DNA of 9,613 nucleotides from DASSUW01 sp035717845 (GCA_035717845.1 DASTIC010000341.1:1-9613); one strand, 5' to 3'; shown: positions 1 to 7,706, numbered from the stretch's first letter. Made by a program: numbers and translations. The notes: a model not told the origin generated them from the sequence alone.

Positions 1-1650
1 CCCCTCGGCCTGGGTGACCGCCTCGAGCAGCGCCGCCACCCCGCGCGTGCGGAGCACCTGCGCCCAGCCGTGCAGGCGGCGGTGGACCTCCTCCCACTCG
101 CCTTCGGTGGCCGCGGCCAGCTGCTCGGCGCTCCAGCCCAGGAAGCGCGTGAGCGCGACCGAGCGCGCATGCGGCGACGAGGCGGGGCGCTCGAGCGCCT
201 CCAGCAGCACGAGCCAGTCCTGCGCCGGCGCGGCGCCGAAGACGCTGCCCGCGCCGCCGATGACCGCCGGGATGCCGGCCGCTCCCAGAGCGTCGCGCAC
301 GAGCGCGCCGGTGCGGTGGGTGCGGACGAGCACGGCGACGTGGCCAGGGCGGATGGGCTCTCGCCTGCCGTCCTCGCAGCGGACGGTGGCCGGCGAGGAG
401 AGCAGGTCGACGAGGCAGCCGGCGAGGTCGGCGGCGATGTGGTCCCGGGCCGCGGGCGCTCGCGCATAGCCGCGCGGCGTCGTGTCCACCTCCGAGCGCG
501 GCACGAGCCGAAGCCGCAGCGGGGCGGACGTCGGCGCATCCTGGAGCCCGGGTCCGCGGTGCGCCTCGGCGGCCCGCACGCGGCGGTACTCGATCCCCTC
601 GTGGCCCAGCCGCGCGTTGCCGAACAGCGCGTCGTAGGCGTCGATCAGCGCCTGGTCGCTGCGCCAGTTGACGTCGAGCGTGGCCCGCTCCCCCGCCGCC
701 CGGGCGGCGGCGAGATACGCGTACACGTCGGCTCCGCGGAAGGCGTAGATCGCCTGTTTCGGGTCGCCGATGAGCACCAGCGTCACCCCGCCCTCCGCGA
801 ACGCGAGCCGCAGGATGTCCCACTGCACGGGGTCGGTGTCCTGGAACTCGTCGACGAGCACCACGCCGTAGCGCTCCCGCAGCCGCCGCGCCGCCGCCGC
901 GCCCGACGGCCCCTCGAGCGTGCCCTGGAGCCGGGTCAACAGGTCGTCGTAGGTCATCACCTCGCCGCGCCGCTTGCGGGCCTCGAGCTCGTCGCGCACC
1001 CGCAGCGCCAGGCGCACGCGCATCGCCGCGATGCTCTCCTCCGGCGCCGCGGCGGGCACCACCGGGGCCGTCGGGTTCTCGACGGCCGCGCGCGCGATCT
1101 GCATCGCCTCCCGGCGCTCGAACTGCGGCAGCCCGAGCTGGTGGAAGCGCCGCACGTAGAGGTCGTCGACCACCTCCTCGAGCAGGTCGTCGAGGTCCTC
1201 GACGAACTCTGTCCCGGGGTCGACGTCGCCAACCACGCCGAGGCCCGAGAGCACCTCCTGGCAGAACCCGTGCGTGGTGGCGATGGTCGCCGCGTCGAAG
1301 TCGGCCAGCGCATGGGAGAGGTTGTCGCGGCGGGCGCGCACGGTGTCCGGTGCGCCGCGGGCGAGCAGCGCGACGACCTCGTCGGCCGGCTCCGCGCCCG
1401 CGAGCGCGCGGGAGAGCCCCTGCTCGACCGCTACCAGGCGCTCGCGCACGCGGTCGCGCAGCTCGCCGGTGGCCATGCGCGTGAAGGTCACGAGCAGCAG
1501 CTGGTCGAGCGGCGTGCCCTCGGCCACGTAGCGCGCGGCGAGCCCGGCGATCGTGAACGTCTTGCCGGTCCCGGCGCTCGCCTCGAGCATCGTCACGCCG
1601 GTCGGGAGCGGCCCGCAGATGTCGAACGGCCGGACGGCGATCGCGGTCAT
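1..1650 (-). CDS. recB: RecBCD helicase/nuclease subunit RecB (N-terminal 550 residues, cut by window edge)
   Basis: RecB is the 3'-5' helicase and nuclease subunit of RecBCD, which processes double-strand DNA ends for recombination. Reading from 1650, the frame stays open for 550 codons to the window edge. That covers the SF1 helicase part, roughly half of a normal RecB (about 1100-1200 residues); the nuclease domain lies outside. Visible motifs are Walker A EASAGTGKT (residues 23-31, Lys30), motif Ia TFTRMATGELR (55-65), TIATTHGFC (122-130), MTYDDLL (232-238), the Walker B/motif II block DEFQDTDPVQWD (267-278), GDPKQAIYAFRGAD (295-308) and NWRSD (328-332). HVAVLVRTHRTGAL (437-450) fits the second helicase domain. 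The ATG overlaps the recC stop as ATGA, with GAGG four bases upstream, so translation is probably coupled to recC. The alternatives AddA and UvrD are unlikely because a RecC homologue lies directly upstream. Confidence 0.95.
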   Translation of the reverse strand, partial: MTAIAVRPFDICGPLPTGVTMLEASAGTGKTFTIAGLAARYVAEGTPLDQLLLVTFTRMATGELRDRVRERLVAVEQGLSRALAGAEPADEVVALLARGAPDTVRARRDNLSHALADFDAATIATTHGFCQEVLSGLGVVGDVDPGTEFVEDLDDLLEEVVDDLYVRRFHQLGLPQFERREAMQIARAAVENPTAPVVPAAAPEESIAAMRVRLALRVRDELEARKRRGEVMTYDDLLTRLQGTLEGPSGAAAARRLRERYGVVLVDEFQDTDPVQWDILRLAFAEGGVTLVLIGDPKQAIYAFRGADVYAYLAAARAAGERATLDVNWRSDQALIDAYDALFGNARLGHEGIEYRRVRAAEAHRGPGLQDAPTSAPLRLRLVPRSEVDTTPRGYARAPAARDHIAADLAGCLVDLLSSPATVRCEDGRREPIRPGHVAVLVRTHRTGALVRDALGAAGIPAVIGGAGSVFGAAPAQDWLVLLEALERPASSPHARSVALTRFLGWSAEQLAAATEGEWEEVHRRLHGWAQVLRTRGVAALLEAVTQAEG

Positions 1651-4600
1651 GCCGCCTCGTGCATCAGGAGGTCCTCCCAGAGGCGGCGGGAGAGCGCGTC
1701 GAAGCCCGCGCCGCCGGCCGCATCGAGCGCGAGGAGCTCGTCGAACGACAGCACGCCGCCGAAGGCCAGCTGGTGCTCGGGGTCGCGGTCCTCCCGGTCC
1801 CACGCGTAGGTCGACTCCCATTCGCGCCGCCCGGCCGCCACCGGGTCCTCGGCGCGGACGAGCGCGCGCGCGTAGGCCGCGCTGGTCAGGCAGGCGAGCG
1901 GCAGCGGCTCGCGCATCCCGCAGTCGCGGAGGTTGACCAGCCCGGCCAGGTACTCGGCCGCCACCGCCGGCTCGAGCGGGGCGAGCCGGGCGACCGCCAC
2001 GGGATCGTCTCCCGCCCCGCGGCCGACGGTCACGGCGTCCACGTTGAGGCCCGACGCGGCGAGCGCGAGAAAGCGCACCCACGCGGCGATCCGATGGCGC
2101 GGGCTGAGCCGCGCGTAGCGGGCGGCGCCGAGCGTGGAGCCGCGCACGCCGGGGACGGTGCCGCGCACAGTGCGCCCGTCCGGCAGCGCGACCCGCACGT
2201 CGACCGACGCGGGCGCCATCGTCAGGTCGAGCTCGCTCGAGGCCCGCGCGGCGATCAGCTCCACGGTCGGCTGGATCTCCGCGAGCACGGGCTCCGCCAG
2301 GCGTCCCGGCGGCAGCTCGCCGCGCGCCCGCTCGGCGGCCACGGCGGCGTCGATGCCGGCTCCGGCCAGGCACGCCTCCAGCAGGCGCTGGCCGGCGCGC
2401 GCCTTCGCGAGCGGGTCGAGCTGCACCGGCAGCGCGTCGTCGACCTCGCCGCCGAGCTCCGGCAGCCGCAGCGACAGGCGGCCGCGCAGGAACGCGCGCA
2501 CCGGCCGCTCGGCGAAGCGCACGAGGTCGTCGAGCTCCACGAGCGGCTCGCGCTCCTCCGGCAGCGGCGCGGCGAGGAACGGCCGGGCCGGCCGGCGTGG
2601 CGAGACCAGCGCGCGGGCGCCGGCGAGCGTCACGGGATCGAAGCCCCACGGGCGGTCCGGCACCAGCTCGCCGGGATCGAAGTTGCGGGGGTCGAACGGC
2701 TGGAGCGGATGGCGGACCTCGACGCGCGCGCGGGCCGGCCCGCCGTCGACGCGCACGGTGCGATCGACCACGTCGAGCAGCTCGCCGACGGGAACGGCCG
2801 GTGGGCGGCGGGCGTTCGTGCGCTCGTCGTTGCCCGTGCACGTGACGATCAGGCGGTCGGTCGCCGCCATCAGCGCGTCGAGCAGCATCTGGCGGTCCTC
2901 GGTGCGCGGATCGCGGTCGCCGACGTACGGGTCGGCGCGCACCAGGTCGTCGCCGTCGCGAGGGGCGCGGCGCGGGAACGCGCCGTCGTCGAGCCCCAGC
3001 AGGCAGACGACGCGGTGCGGGACCGAGCGCATCGGCACGAGCGTGCAGACGGTGAGGTGCCCGGTCCGGAAGTTTGCCCGCGTGGGGCGGCCCTGGAGCC
3101 GCTCGCCGAGCAGGGCGCGCAGCTCCGGCAGCGCGAGCTCCGGCGACTCCTCGCCGGCCTCGCGCACCATGTCGTCGAGCAGCCGCTGGAGCTCGGCCCG
3201 CTGCCAGGACTGGCGGTCGGTCGTCGCGGTGAGCGCGTCCGCGGCCTCGCCGATCGCCGTCGCCCAGCCCGCCACGGCCTGCGGCCGGCTCAGCGCGTCG
3301 ACCGCGGCCCGCAGCCGATCGACCAGCTCGGCCGCGCGACCGGCGAGGTCGATCGCCCCGCTCTCCACGTCGTCGAGCGGCAGCACGCCGCCGAAGCGGC
3401 GGGCGCCCTCCTCGGCCATCGTCACGCCGACCAGCAGGCGGTCGAGGCCGGCCTTCCACGTGCCCGCCTCGAGCGCGGCGAGCGCGAACGGCGCGCGGTG
3501 GGCGGCGTCGAGCCCCCAGCGGACGCCGGACGCCGTCGCCCAGTCGTGCAGGCGGGCAAGGTCGTCGTCGTCGAGCCCGAACCGGCGCCGCACCGGCTCG
3601 CGGTCGGCGAGGCCGAGCACCTGCGAGGCGGTCAGCCGCGCGTCGGCCAGCTCGAGCAGCTCGGCGACCACGCCGAGCACGGGGTTGGTCTGCCGCAGCG
3701 ACCGGTCGGCGAGCCGGACGCGCAGGTCTCCCGGCCCCTCGGTGGCCTCGGCGGGGCCGAACGTGGCCTGGATGAGCGGCGCGAACGCCTCGATGTCCGG
3801 GCACATGACGATCACGTCGCGCGGCTCGAGCGTCGGGTCGTCCTGGAGCAGGTGCAGGATCGCGTCGCGGACGACCTCCACCTGGCGGGCGCGGCCGTGG
3901 CAGGCGTGGACCTGGATGCTGCGGTCGCCGGGGGCGAGCAGCGGCCGCTGGTCTCCCTCGCCCGGGAGCGGCGGGCCCGGCGGGCGCCGGTCTTCGCGCA
4001 CGTCCGCCTGGATGCGGCCGAGCAGCGTCTCGGGCGCCGGCGGCACCCGGTGGTGGTGGTCGGCCGCGCCGTCGCCGATGACGAGCTGGAGCTCCCGCGC
4101 GTCCTGGCCCCAGGAGGCGAGCAGGCGGTTCTGCGCGAGGTCGGCGGTCGGGTCCTCGGCGCGGCGCGTCACCGGCGGATGGCCCGCCACCCGCTCCCAC
4201 AGCGCAGGCGACGGGTGGAGGAGGAAGAGGTGCACGTCGCGGGCGTGGGCGAGCGCGCGCAGCACGTCGAGGTGGCCGGCCGGCAGCCGCGTGAGGCCGA
4301 ACAGCGAGAGCCGCGGCGGGAGCGCGACGATGCCGGGCTCCGCCCGCAGCCGCTCGAGCGCGTCGGCGAGCCGCTCGGCGGGGCCCGGGCGGCCGATCCG
4401 CTCGCGCAGGCGGCGCCACAGCTCTGCCTGCCAGGCGGCGTCGCCGTCGACGGCCTCGCCGCGCGCCCAGGCCCGGACCATGTCGGGCCGCAGCAGCGCG
4501 TAGCGGTCGAACAGCTCGGCGAGGTGACGCACGGCGGGGAAGCGATGTCCCCGCCGTACGTGCGCAGCGAGGCCGGCCAGCCATGGTTCGTCGAGCGCGG

Positions 4601-4898
4601 CGTCGACGACCTCGAGCAGCGGCCACACCATCCGCTCGGGCAGCCACGGGTCCTGCGCCGCGTCGACCCCGGTGGCCGCGGCGACCGCGTCCCCGGCGAG
4701 CGTGCGCGGGAACGGGAAGTCCACGTTGGCGCACACGCCGAGGCGATCGGACAGCCGCTGGGTGAGCCACCGCTCCATCCCGCGTGTGGGCACCGAGACG
4801 ACCTCGGCGGCGAACGGATCGTCGAGCGGCGCTGCGAGCAGGTCGCCCAGGGCCTCGACGAGGCCGTCAGCCCTCTCGGCTCGGTGGATGCACAGCAT
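1647..4898 (-). CDS. recC: RecBCD subunit RecC
   Basis: RecC is the scaffold subunit of RecBCD; it splits the strands and scans for the regulatory Chi site. The product is 1083 residues, close to E. coli RecC (about 1120) and mycobacterial RecC (about 1100). Family features include the start MLCIHRAERADGL, VPTRGMERWLTQRL (about 36-49), CANVDFPFP (about 56-64), the central VVCLLGLDDGAFPR (about 625-640) followed by GDRDPRTEDRQMLLDA, and PPAVPVGELLD. There is no Walker A motif, as expected for its inactivated helicase fold. I chose the ATG at 4898 because it gives the usual family N-terminus. An in-frame TTG two codons earlier (4904-4902) lies in the T-tract of the rplL terminator and is less likely. 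No usable ribosome binding site is visible, since GGGA abuts the ATG. The gene overlaps recB by four bases and sits 69 bases after rplL. Confidence 0.94.
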   Translation of the reverse strand: MLCIHRAERADGLVEALGDLLAAPLDDPFAAEVVSVPTRGMERWLTQRLSDRLGVCANVDFPFPRTLAGDAVAAATGVDAAQDPWLPERMVWPLLEVVDAALDEPWLAGLAAHVRRGHRFPAVRHLAELFDRYALLRPDMVRAWARGEAVDGDAAWQAELWRRLRERIGRPGPAERLADALERLRAEPGIVALPPRLSLFGLTRLPAGHLDVLRALAHARDVHLFLLHPSPALWERVAGHPPVTRRAEDPTADLAQNRLLASWGQDARELQLVIGDGAADHHHRVPPAPETLLGRIQADVREDRRPPGPPLPGEGDQRPLLAPGDRSIQVHACHGRARQVEVVRDAILHLLQDDPTLEPRDVIVMCPDIEAFAPLIQATFGPAEATEGPGDLRVRLADRSLRQTNPVLGVVAELLELADARLTASQVLGLADREPVRRRFGLDDDDLARLHDWATASGVRWGLDAAHRAPFALAALEAGTWKAGLDRLLVGVTMAEEGARRFGGVLPLDDVESGAIDLAGRAAELVDRLRAAVDALSRPQAVAGWATAIGEAADALTATTDRQSWQRAELQRLLDDMVREAGEESPELALPELRALLGERLQGRPTRANFRTGHLTVCTLVPMRSVPHRVVCLLGLDDGAFPRRAPRDGDDLVRADPYVGDRDPRTEDRQMLLDALMAATDRLIVTCTGNDERTNARRPPAVPVGELLDVVDRTVRVDGGPARARVEVRHPLQPFDPRNFDPGELVPDRPWGFDPVTLAGARALVSPRRPARPFLAAPLPEEREPLVELDDLVRFAERPVRAFLRGRLSLRLPELGGEVDDALPVQLDPLAKARAGQRLLEACLAGAGIDAAVAAERARGELPPGRLAEPVLAEIQPTVELIAARASSELDLTMAPASVDVRVALPDGRTVRGTVPGVRGSTLGAARYARLSPRHRIAAWVRFLALAASGLNVDAVTVGRGAGDDPVAVARLAPLEPAVAAEYLAGLVNLRDCGMREPLPLACLTSAAYARALVRAEDPVAAGRREWESTYAWDREDRDPEHQLAFGGVLSFDELLALDAAGGAGFDALSRRLWEDLLMHEAA

Positions 4899-4902
4899 TC
4901 CC

Positions 4903-4937
4903 AAAAAGCATGAGGGGCGGCCACATGGCCGCCCCTC
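4903..4937 (-). terminator. Intrinsic terminator after rplL
   Basis: On the minus strand, an 11-bp perfect GC-rich stem (GAGGGGCGGCC paired with GGCCGCCCCTC, window positions 4927-4937 and 4912-4922) closes a 4-base loop. It is followed by ATGC and five T residues (4907-4903). This is a textbook Rho-independent terminator, 30 bases past the rplL stop. It should end the ribosomal-protein transcript, or reduce read-through into recC, whose ATG lies only four bases beyond the T-tract. No T-tract follows the hairpin on the plus strand, so it appears to act in one direction. Confidence 0.88.
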
Positions 4938-4967
4938 GAAAGCGCCTGCTTGTCGGCTCTGACGGTA

Positions 4968-5357
4968 CTACTTGACCTCGACGGAGGCCCCGGCCTCCTC
5001 GAGCTCGTTCTTGAGCTTGTCGGCCTCCTCGCGGTCGACGCCCTCCTTGACGGGCTTGGGGGCCTCGTCGACGAGCGCCTTGGCCTCCTTCAGGCCGAGG
5101 CCGGTCGCCGCGCGGACGACCTTGATGACCTGGATCTTCTTGTCGCCGGCGCCGGTGAGCATCACGTCGCACGCCGTCTGCTCCTCGGCGGGCGCGCCGT
5201 CCTCGCCACCGCCACCGCCGCCGCCGGCGGCGGCCGGAGCGGCGACCGCCGCGGCGGACACGCCGAACTCCTCCTCGAGCGCCTTGATGCGCTCGGCGAG
5301 CTCGAGCACGGTGATGCCCTTGAGCTCGTCGATCCACTCCTGGGTGCTGGTAGCCAT
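4968..5357 (-). CDS. rplL: 50S ribosomal protein L7/L12
   Basis: L7/L12 forms the multi-copy ribosomal stalk that recruits and activates translation GTPases (EF-Tu, EF-G, IF2). The product is 129 residues, the usual length. The N-terminal dimerisation domain covers about residues 5-35, with LELAERIKALEEEFGVS. A flexible Ala/Gly/Pro hinge with seven consecutive glycines follows (45-51). The C-terminal factor-binding domain (about 61-129) contains KIQVIKVVRAATGLGLKEAK and ends in EEAGASVEVK, both diagnostic. Residue 63 is Cys in TACDVMLTGAG, where Phe is common, a minor variation. The ATG is three bases after the rplJ stop, and its ribosome binding site lies inside the last codons of rplJ. The stop is TAG, and an intrinsic terminator follows. 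Confidence 0.98.
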   Translation of the reverse strand: MATSTQEWIDELKGITVLELAERIKALEEEFGVSAAAVAAPAAAGGGGGGGEDGAPAEEQTACDVMLTGAGDKKIQVIKVVRAATGLGLKEAKALVDEAPKPVKEGVDREEADKLKNELEEAGASVEVK

Positions 5358-5360
5358 GTC

Positions 5361-5885
5361 TTAGTTCTCCTTCTGTTCTGAAAGTTGCTGTAGCTGGCGG
5401 GCCAGGCCGCCGATGAGGCCGCCGAGGCTCGTGACAAGTCCGGTGAGCGGGGAAGCGACCATCCCCACGAGGCGCCCGTTCAGCACATCGCGGGAGGGGA
5501 GCCGGGCGATCGCCTCGATCTCGGGCGCCGCGAGCGCAGCGCCGTTCATCCAGCCGCCCTTGAACTCGAGCAGCTGGCCGCCGCTCTGGCGGCGGAAGTC
5601 CGACAGCGCCTTGGCGGCCGCGGCGGCGTCGCCGCGCACGAAGGTCATCGCCGTGGGCCCTTCGAGCAGCGCCTTGAGGGCATCGGCGCCGGCCTTGTCG
5701 GCGGCGCGCTCGGTCAGCGTGTTCTTGACCACGCGGAAGCTGGCGTCGGCGTCGCGCAGCCTGGTGCGCAGCTCGGCGGCCTGCGGCACGGAGATGCCGC
5801 GGTAGTCGACCGCGAACACGGCATCTGCGGCGCTGATCTGGGCGGCCACCTCATCGATGACCGCGGCTTTCTGTTCTCGGTTCAA
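5361..5885 (-). CDS. rplJ: 50S ribosomal protein L10
   Basis: L10 anchors the L7/L12 dimers to 23S rRNA at the base of the ribosomal stalk. The 174-residue product matches the usual length. The N-terminal rRNA-binding domain shows AVDYRGISVPQAAELRTRLR (25-44), then FRVVKNTLTERAA (50-62) and LLEGPTAMTF (73-82). The C-terminal helix that binds L12 is visible as LTGLVTSLGGLIGGLARQLQQL (147-168). The start is TTG (5885-5883), supported by AGGAG seven bases upstream and by the conserved N-terminus NREQKAAVIDEV; no ATG is positioned better. It lies 69 bases after rplA and three bases before rplL. In many bacteria the L10-L12 complex represses its own mRNA; a possible structure for this lies in the upstream gap. 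Confidence 0.97.
   Translation of the reverse strand: MNREQKAAVIDEVAAQISAADAVFAVDYRGISVPQAAELRTRLRDADASFRVVKNTLTERAADKAGADALKALLEGPTAMTFVRGDAAAAAKALSDFRRQSGGQLLEFKGGWMNGAALAAPEIEAIARLPSRDVLNGRLVGMVASPLTGLVTSLGGLIGGLARQLQQLSEQKEN
5367..5372 (-). promoter_or_regulatory. Ribosome binding site of rplL inside rplJ
   Basis: AAGGAG lies nine bases before the rplL ATG. It is formed by the Lys-Glu codons of the C-terminal QKEN of L10. It is one of the strongest Shine-Dalgarno matches in the operon, which suits the several L7/L12 copies needed per L10. Confidence 0.75.
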
Positions 5886-5890
5886 GCGGT

Positions 5891-5937
5891 TTCTCCTATC
5901 CCGGTCTTACGCGAGGGCTGCCGGAGTCTGGGGAGAA
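5891..5937 (-). promoter_or_regulatory. Possible rplJ leader hairpin covering its ribosome binding site
   Basis: In the 69-base rplA-rplJ gap, the RNA can form an outer 6-bp stem, UUCUCC (5937-5932) with GGAGAA (5896-5891). An inner 5-bp stem, UCCGG (5925-5921) with CCGGG (5904-5900), can form with one G-U pair. They are separated by an asymmetric internal loop, CCAGAC opposite AUA. The outer stem contains GGAG of the rplJ Shine-Dalgarno AGGAG (5897-5893). Autoregulation by L10-L12 binding to a leader is established in other bacteria. Assigning that role here is inference, since the stems are short and could arise by chance in GC-rich DNA. Confidence 0.35.
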
Positions 5938-5954
5938 GCGTTGGCTGTGACGGC

Positions 5955-6680
5955 TCAGGCCGGCGCAGCCTCCGCTTCCACGAGGTCACGGGTCTTCGAC
6001 GGGTCGATCTTGATGCCGGGGCCCATCGTCGCGGCCATCACCACGGTGCGCAGGTACCGCCCCTTGGCCGCAGACGGCTTGGCGCGGATCAGCTCCTCGA
6101 TGATGGCCTGGTAGTTCGCGAGCAGGTGCTCGTCCGGGAACGAGGTCTTGCCGACCGTCATGTGGACGATCGCCGTGCGGTCGGTGCGGTACTCGACCTT
6201 GCCGGCCTTGGACTCCTCGACGGCCTTGCGCACGTCCATCGTCACGGTGCCGACCTTCGGGTTCGGCATCTTCCCCTGCGGGCCGAGGATGCGGCCGAGG
6301 CGGCCGACCACCGGCATCATGTCCGGCGTCGCGATGGCGACGTCGAAATCGGTGAAGCCCTCGTTCTGCACGCGCTCGGCCAGGTCCTCGGCGCCCACGT
6401 AGTCGGCACCGGCCTCCTCGGCCTCGCGCGCCTTGTCGCCCTTGGCGAAGACGGCGATCTTGACGTCCTTGCCGAGCCCGTGGGGCAGCGCGATCGTGCC
6501 GCGCAGCTGCTCGTCGGCGTGGCGGACGTTGAGCCCCGTGCGCACGTGGACCTCGACGCTCTCGTCGAACTTCGCGCGCTTGGTCTCCTTGATCAGGCGG
6601 ACGGCCTCGCGCGGCGTGTACTCGCGCTCGCGGTCGACCTTCTCGCGGACCTCCACGTACTTGCGCCCGTGCTTGGCCAC
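5955..6680 (-). CDS. rplA: 50S ribosomal protein L1
   Basis: L1 binds 23S rRNA and forms the mobile stalk at the E site that guides deacylated tRNA out. In many bacteria it also represses the rplK-rplA mRNA. The product is 241 residues, in the usual range. Diagnostic segments are FDESVEVHVRTGLN (38-51), the signature GRLGRILGPQGKMPNPKVGT (126-145), DVRKAVEESKAGKVEYRTD (149-167), IVHMTVGKTSF (171-181) and ATMGPGIKID (217-226). The start is GTG (6680-6678), directly after the TAG of rplK with no gap. It gives the usual N-terminus AKHGRKY. The nearest purine-rich site is GAGG in the last rplK codons, 11 bases away, so translation probably depends on coupling to rplK. Confidence 0.97.
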   Translation of the reverse strand: MAKHGRKYVEVREKVDREREYTPREAVRLIKETKRAKFDESVEVHVRTGLNVRHADEQLRGTIALPHGLGKDVKIAVFAKGDKAREAEEAGADYVGAEDLAERVQNEGFTDFDVAIATPDMMPVVGRLGRILGPQGKMPNPKVGTVTMDVRKAVEESKAGKVEYRTDRTAIVHMTVGKTSFPDEHLLANYQAIIEELIRAKPSAAKGRYLRTVVMAATMGPGIKIDPSKTRDLVEAEAAPA

Positions 6681-7106
6681 CTACGCCACCACCTCGACGC
6701 CCATCGAGCGCGCGGTGCCGGCGATGATCTTGGCCGCCTGCTCGACGTCGTGGGCGTTCAGGTCGGGCAGCTTCTTCTCGGCGATCTGGCGGACCTGCTC
6801 CGAGGAGATCGTGCCGACCTTCGTGCGGTTCGGCTCGCCGGAGCCCTTCTCGATGCCGATCGCCTGCCGGATCAGCACGGCGGCCGGCGGCGTCTTGGTG
6901 ACGAACGTGAACGAGCGGTCCTCGAAGACGGTGATCTCGACCGGGATCGTCGTGCCCATGTCGTTCGCCGTCTGGGCGTTGAACGCCTTGACGAACTCCA
7001 TGATGTTGATGCCGTGCTGGCCCAGCGCGGGGCCGACCGGCGGCGCCGGCGAGGCCTGCCCGCCGGGCGCCTGAAGCTTGATTGTGGTTAGAACCTTTTT
7101 TGCCAT
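6681..7106 (-). CDS. rplK: 50S ribosomal protein L11
   Basis: L11 sits at the GTPase-associated centre of the large subunit, takes part in factor-dependent GTP hydrolysis and the stringent response, and is the thiostrepton-binding partner of 23S rRNA. The product is 141 residues, exactly typical. The proline-rich N-terminal domain reads GGQASPAPPVGPALGQHG (15-32) followed by INIMEFVKAFNAQT (33-46). The C-terminal rRNA-binding domain carries KVGTISSEQVRQIAEKKLPD (96-115) and the family signature AKIIAGTARSMGVEV (125-139). The ATG has AAAGG seven bases upstream. This site directly adjoins a duplicated hairpin element that fills most of the 63-base nusG-rplK gap. rplA starts with no spacing after the stop. 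Confidence 0.98.
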   Translation of the reverse strand: MAKKVLTTIKLQAPGGQASPAPPVGPALGQHGINIMEFVKAFNAQTANDMGTTIPVEITVFEDRSFTFVTKTPPAAVLIRQAIGIEKGSGEPNRTKVGTISSEQVRQIAEKKLPDLNAHDVEQAAKIIAGTARSMGVEVVA

Positions 7107-7113
7107 TGATTTG

Positions 7114-7168
7114 CCTTTCGCCTGCCAGGCGAGATGCTCCTTCGTCGCACTCGCCTTCGGCGACGTTA
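7114..7168 (-). repeat. Intergenic two-hairpin repeat, copy A (upstream of rplK)
   Basis: This 55-base copy fills the nusG-rplK gap and matches a second copy between secE and nusG. Its outer blocks, 7114-7130 (17 bases) and 7153-7168 (16 bases), are identical to that copy, while the middle 22 bases differ. On the minus-strand RNA it folds into two hairpins. CGUCGC pairs with GCGACG (7165-7160 with 7148-7143), and UCGCCU pairs with AGGCGA around loop GGC (7132-7118). The second hairpin ends at the rplK Shine-Dalgarno AAAGG. The function is unknown. Confidence 0.75.
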
Positions 7169-7169
7169 G

Positions 7170-7694
7170 CTAGATCTTCTTCACCTGGTCGTAGCCGACC
7201 TCGACGGGCGTCTCGCGGCCGAAGATAGATACCAGCACCTTGAGCTTGCTCGCGTCCTCGTTGATCTCGGAGATCTCGCCCGAGAAGTCCGAGAGCGGGC
7301 CGGAGATGACCTTGACGGACTCCCCGATGTCGAACTGGGCGCGGCTGGGCGCCCGGACCGCGACGTCGGACTTGTGCAGCAGCCGGTCGACCTCGCCCTG
7401 GGTGAGCGGGATCGGCTCGTTCGAGGCGCCGACGAAGCCGGTCACCCCGGGCGTGCCCTTGACGACCGCCCACGAGTCCTCGTTGAGGTCCATGTTCACC
7501 AGCACGTAGCCGGGCATGGTCCGCTTCTCGACCGTGACCTTCTGGTTGTCCTTGAGCTCCTGCACGGTCTCCGTCGGGACGACGACCTGCCGCACGGAGC
7601 GGGACTGGTTGAGCGAGCTGACGCGGTGCAGCAGGTTCTGCTTGACCTTGTTCTCGTGCCCGGAATAGGTGTTGATGACGTACCAGCGAAACAT
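7170..7694 (-). CDS. nusG: Transcription termination/antitermination factor NusG
   Basis: NusG binds RNA polymerase, affects pausing and Rho-dependent termination, and links transcription to the leading ribosome. The 174-residue product has an NGN domain: FRWYVINTYSGHENKVKQNL at residues 2-21, KRTMPGYVLVNMDL at 57-70, and WAVVKGTPGVTGFVG at 75-89. A KOW domain follows from about residue 122, with IGESVKVISGPLSDFSGEIS and the closing ETPVEVGYDQVKKI. It lacks the acidic N-terminal extension that makes Streptomyces and mycobacterial NusG longer (about 240-300 residues). There is no ATG, GTG or TTG in the in-frame sequence back through the upstream gap, so the start at 7694 looks secure. A Shine-Dalgarno (AAAGGA) ends 11 bases upstream, next to repeat copy B. 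The stop is TAG, and repeat copy A follows. Confidence 0.97.
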   Translation of the reverse strand: MFRWYVINTYSGHENKVKQNLLHRVSSLNQSRSVRQVVVPTETVQELKDNQKVTVEKRTMPGYVLVNMDLNEDSWAVVKGTPGVTGFVGASNEPIPLTQGEVDRLLHKSDVAVRAPSRAQFDIGESVKVISGPLSDFSGEISEINEDASKLKVLVSIFGRETPVEVGYDQVKKI

Positions 7695-7706
7695 GAAAGA
7701 AGTTTT

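Noticed and set aside
1137..1144. GCTGGTGG, the E. coli Chi octamer, inside recB.
   Set aside because: Chi sequences differ between bacterial groups, and a single GC-rich octamer is expected by chance here.
4902..4904. TTG as an alternative recC start two codons upstream.
   Set aside because: It overlaps the terminator T-tract and adds residues not typical of the RecC N-terminus.
1659..4913. A plus-strand open frame of about 1084 codons antisense to recC, and another of about 579 codons (70-1809) mainly opposite recB.
   Set aside because: Both have Arg/Ala/Glu/Gly-rich sequences with no recognisable domain. They lie opposite clear RecC and RecB coding frames. Long antisense frames are expected in very GC-rich genes.
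4867..4926. A 19-codon minus-strand frame starting in the loop of the rplL terminator and ending inside recC, as a possible leader peptide.
   Set aside because: It has no ribosome binding site outside the hairpin, its start lies in the terminator loop, and it ends well past the recC start, so coupling is unlikely.
5205..5240. Trinucleotide run (GCC/ACC) in rplL as a possible slippage repeat.
   Set aside because: It encodes the Gly/Ala hinge of L7/L12, where low complexity is normal, and the frame is intact.
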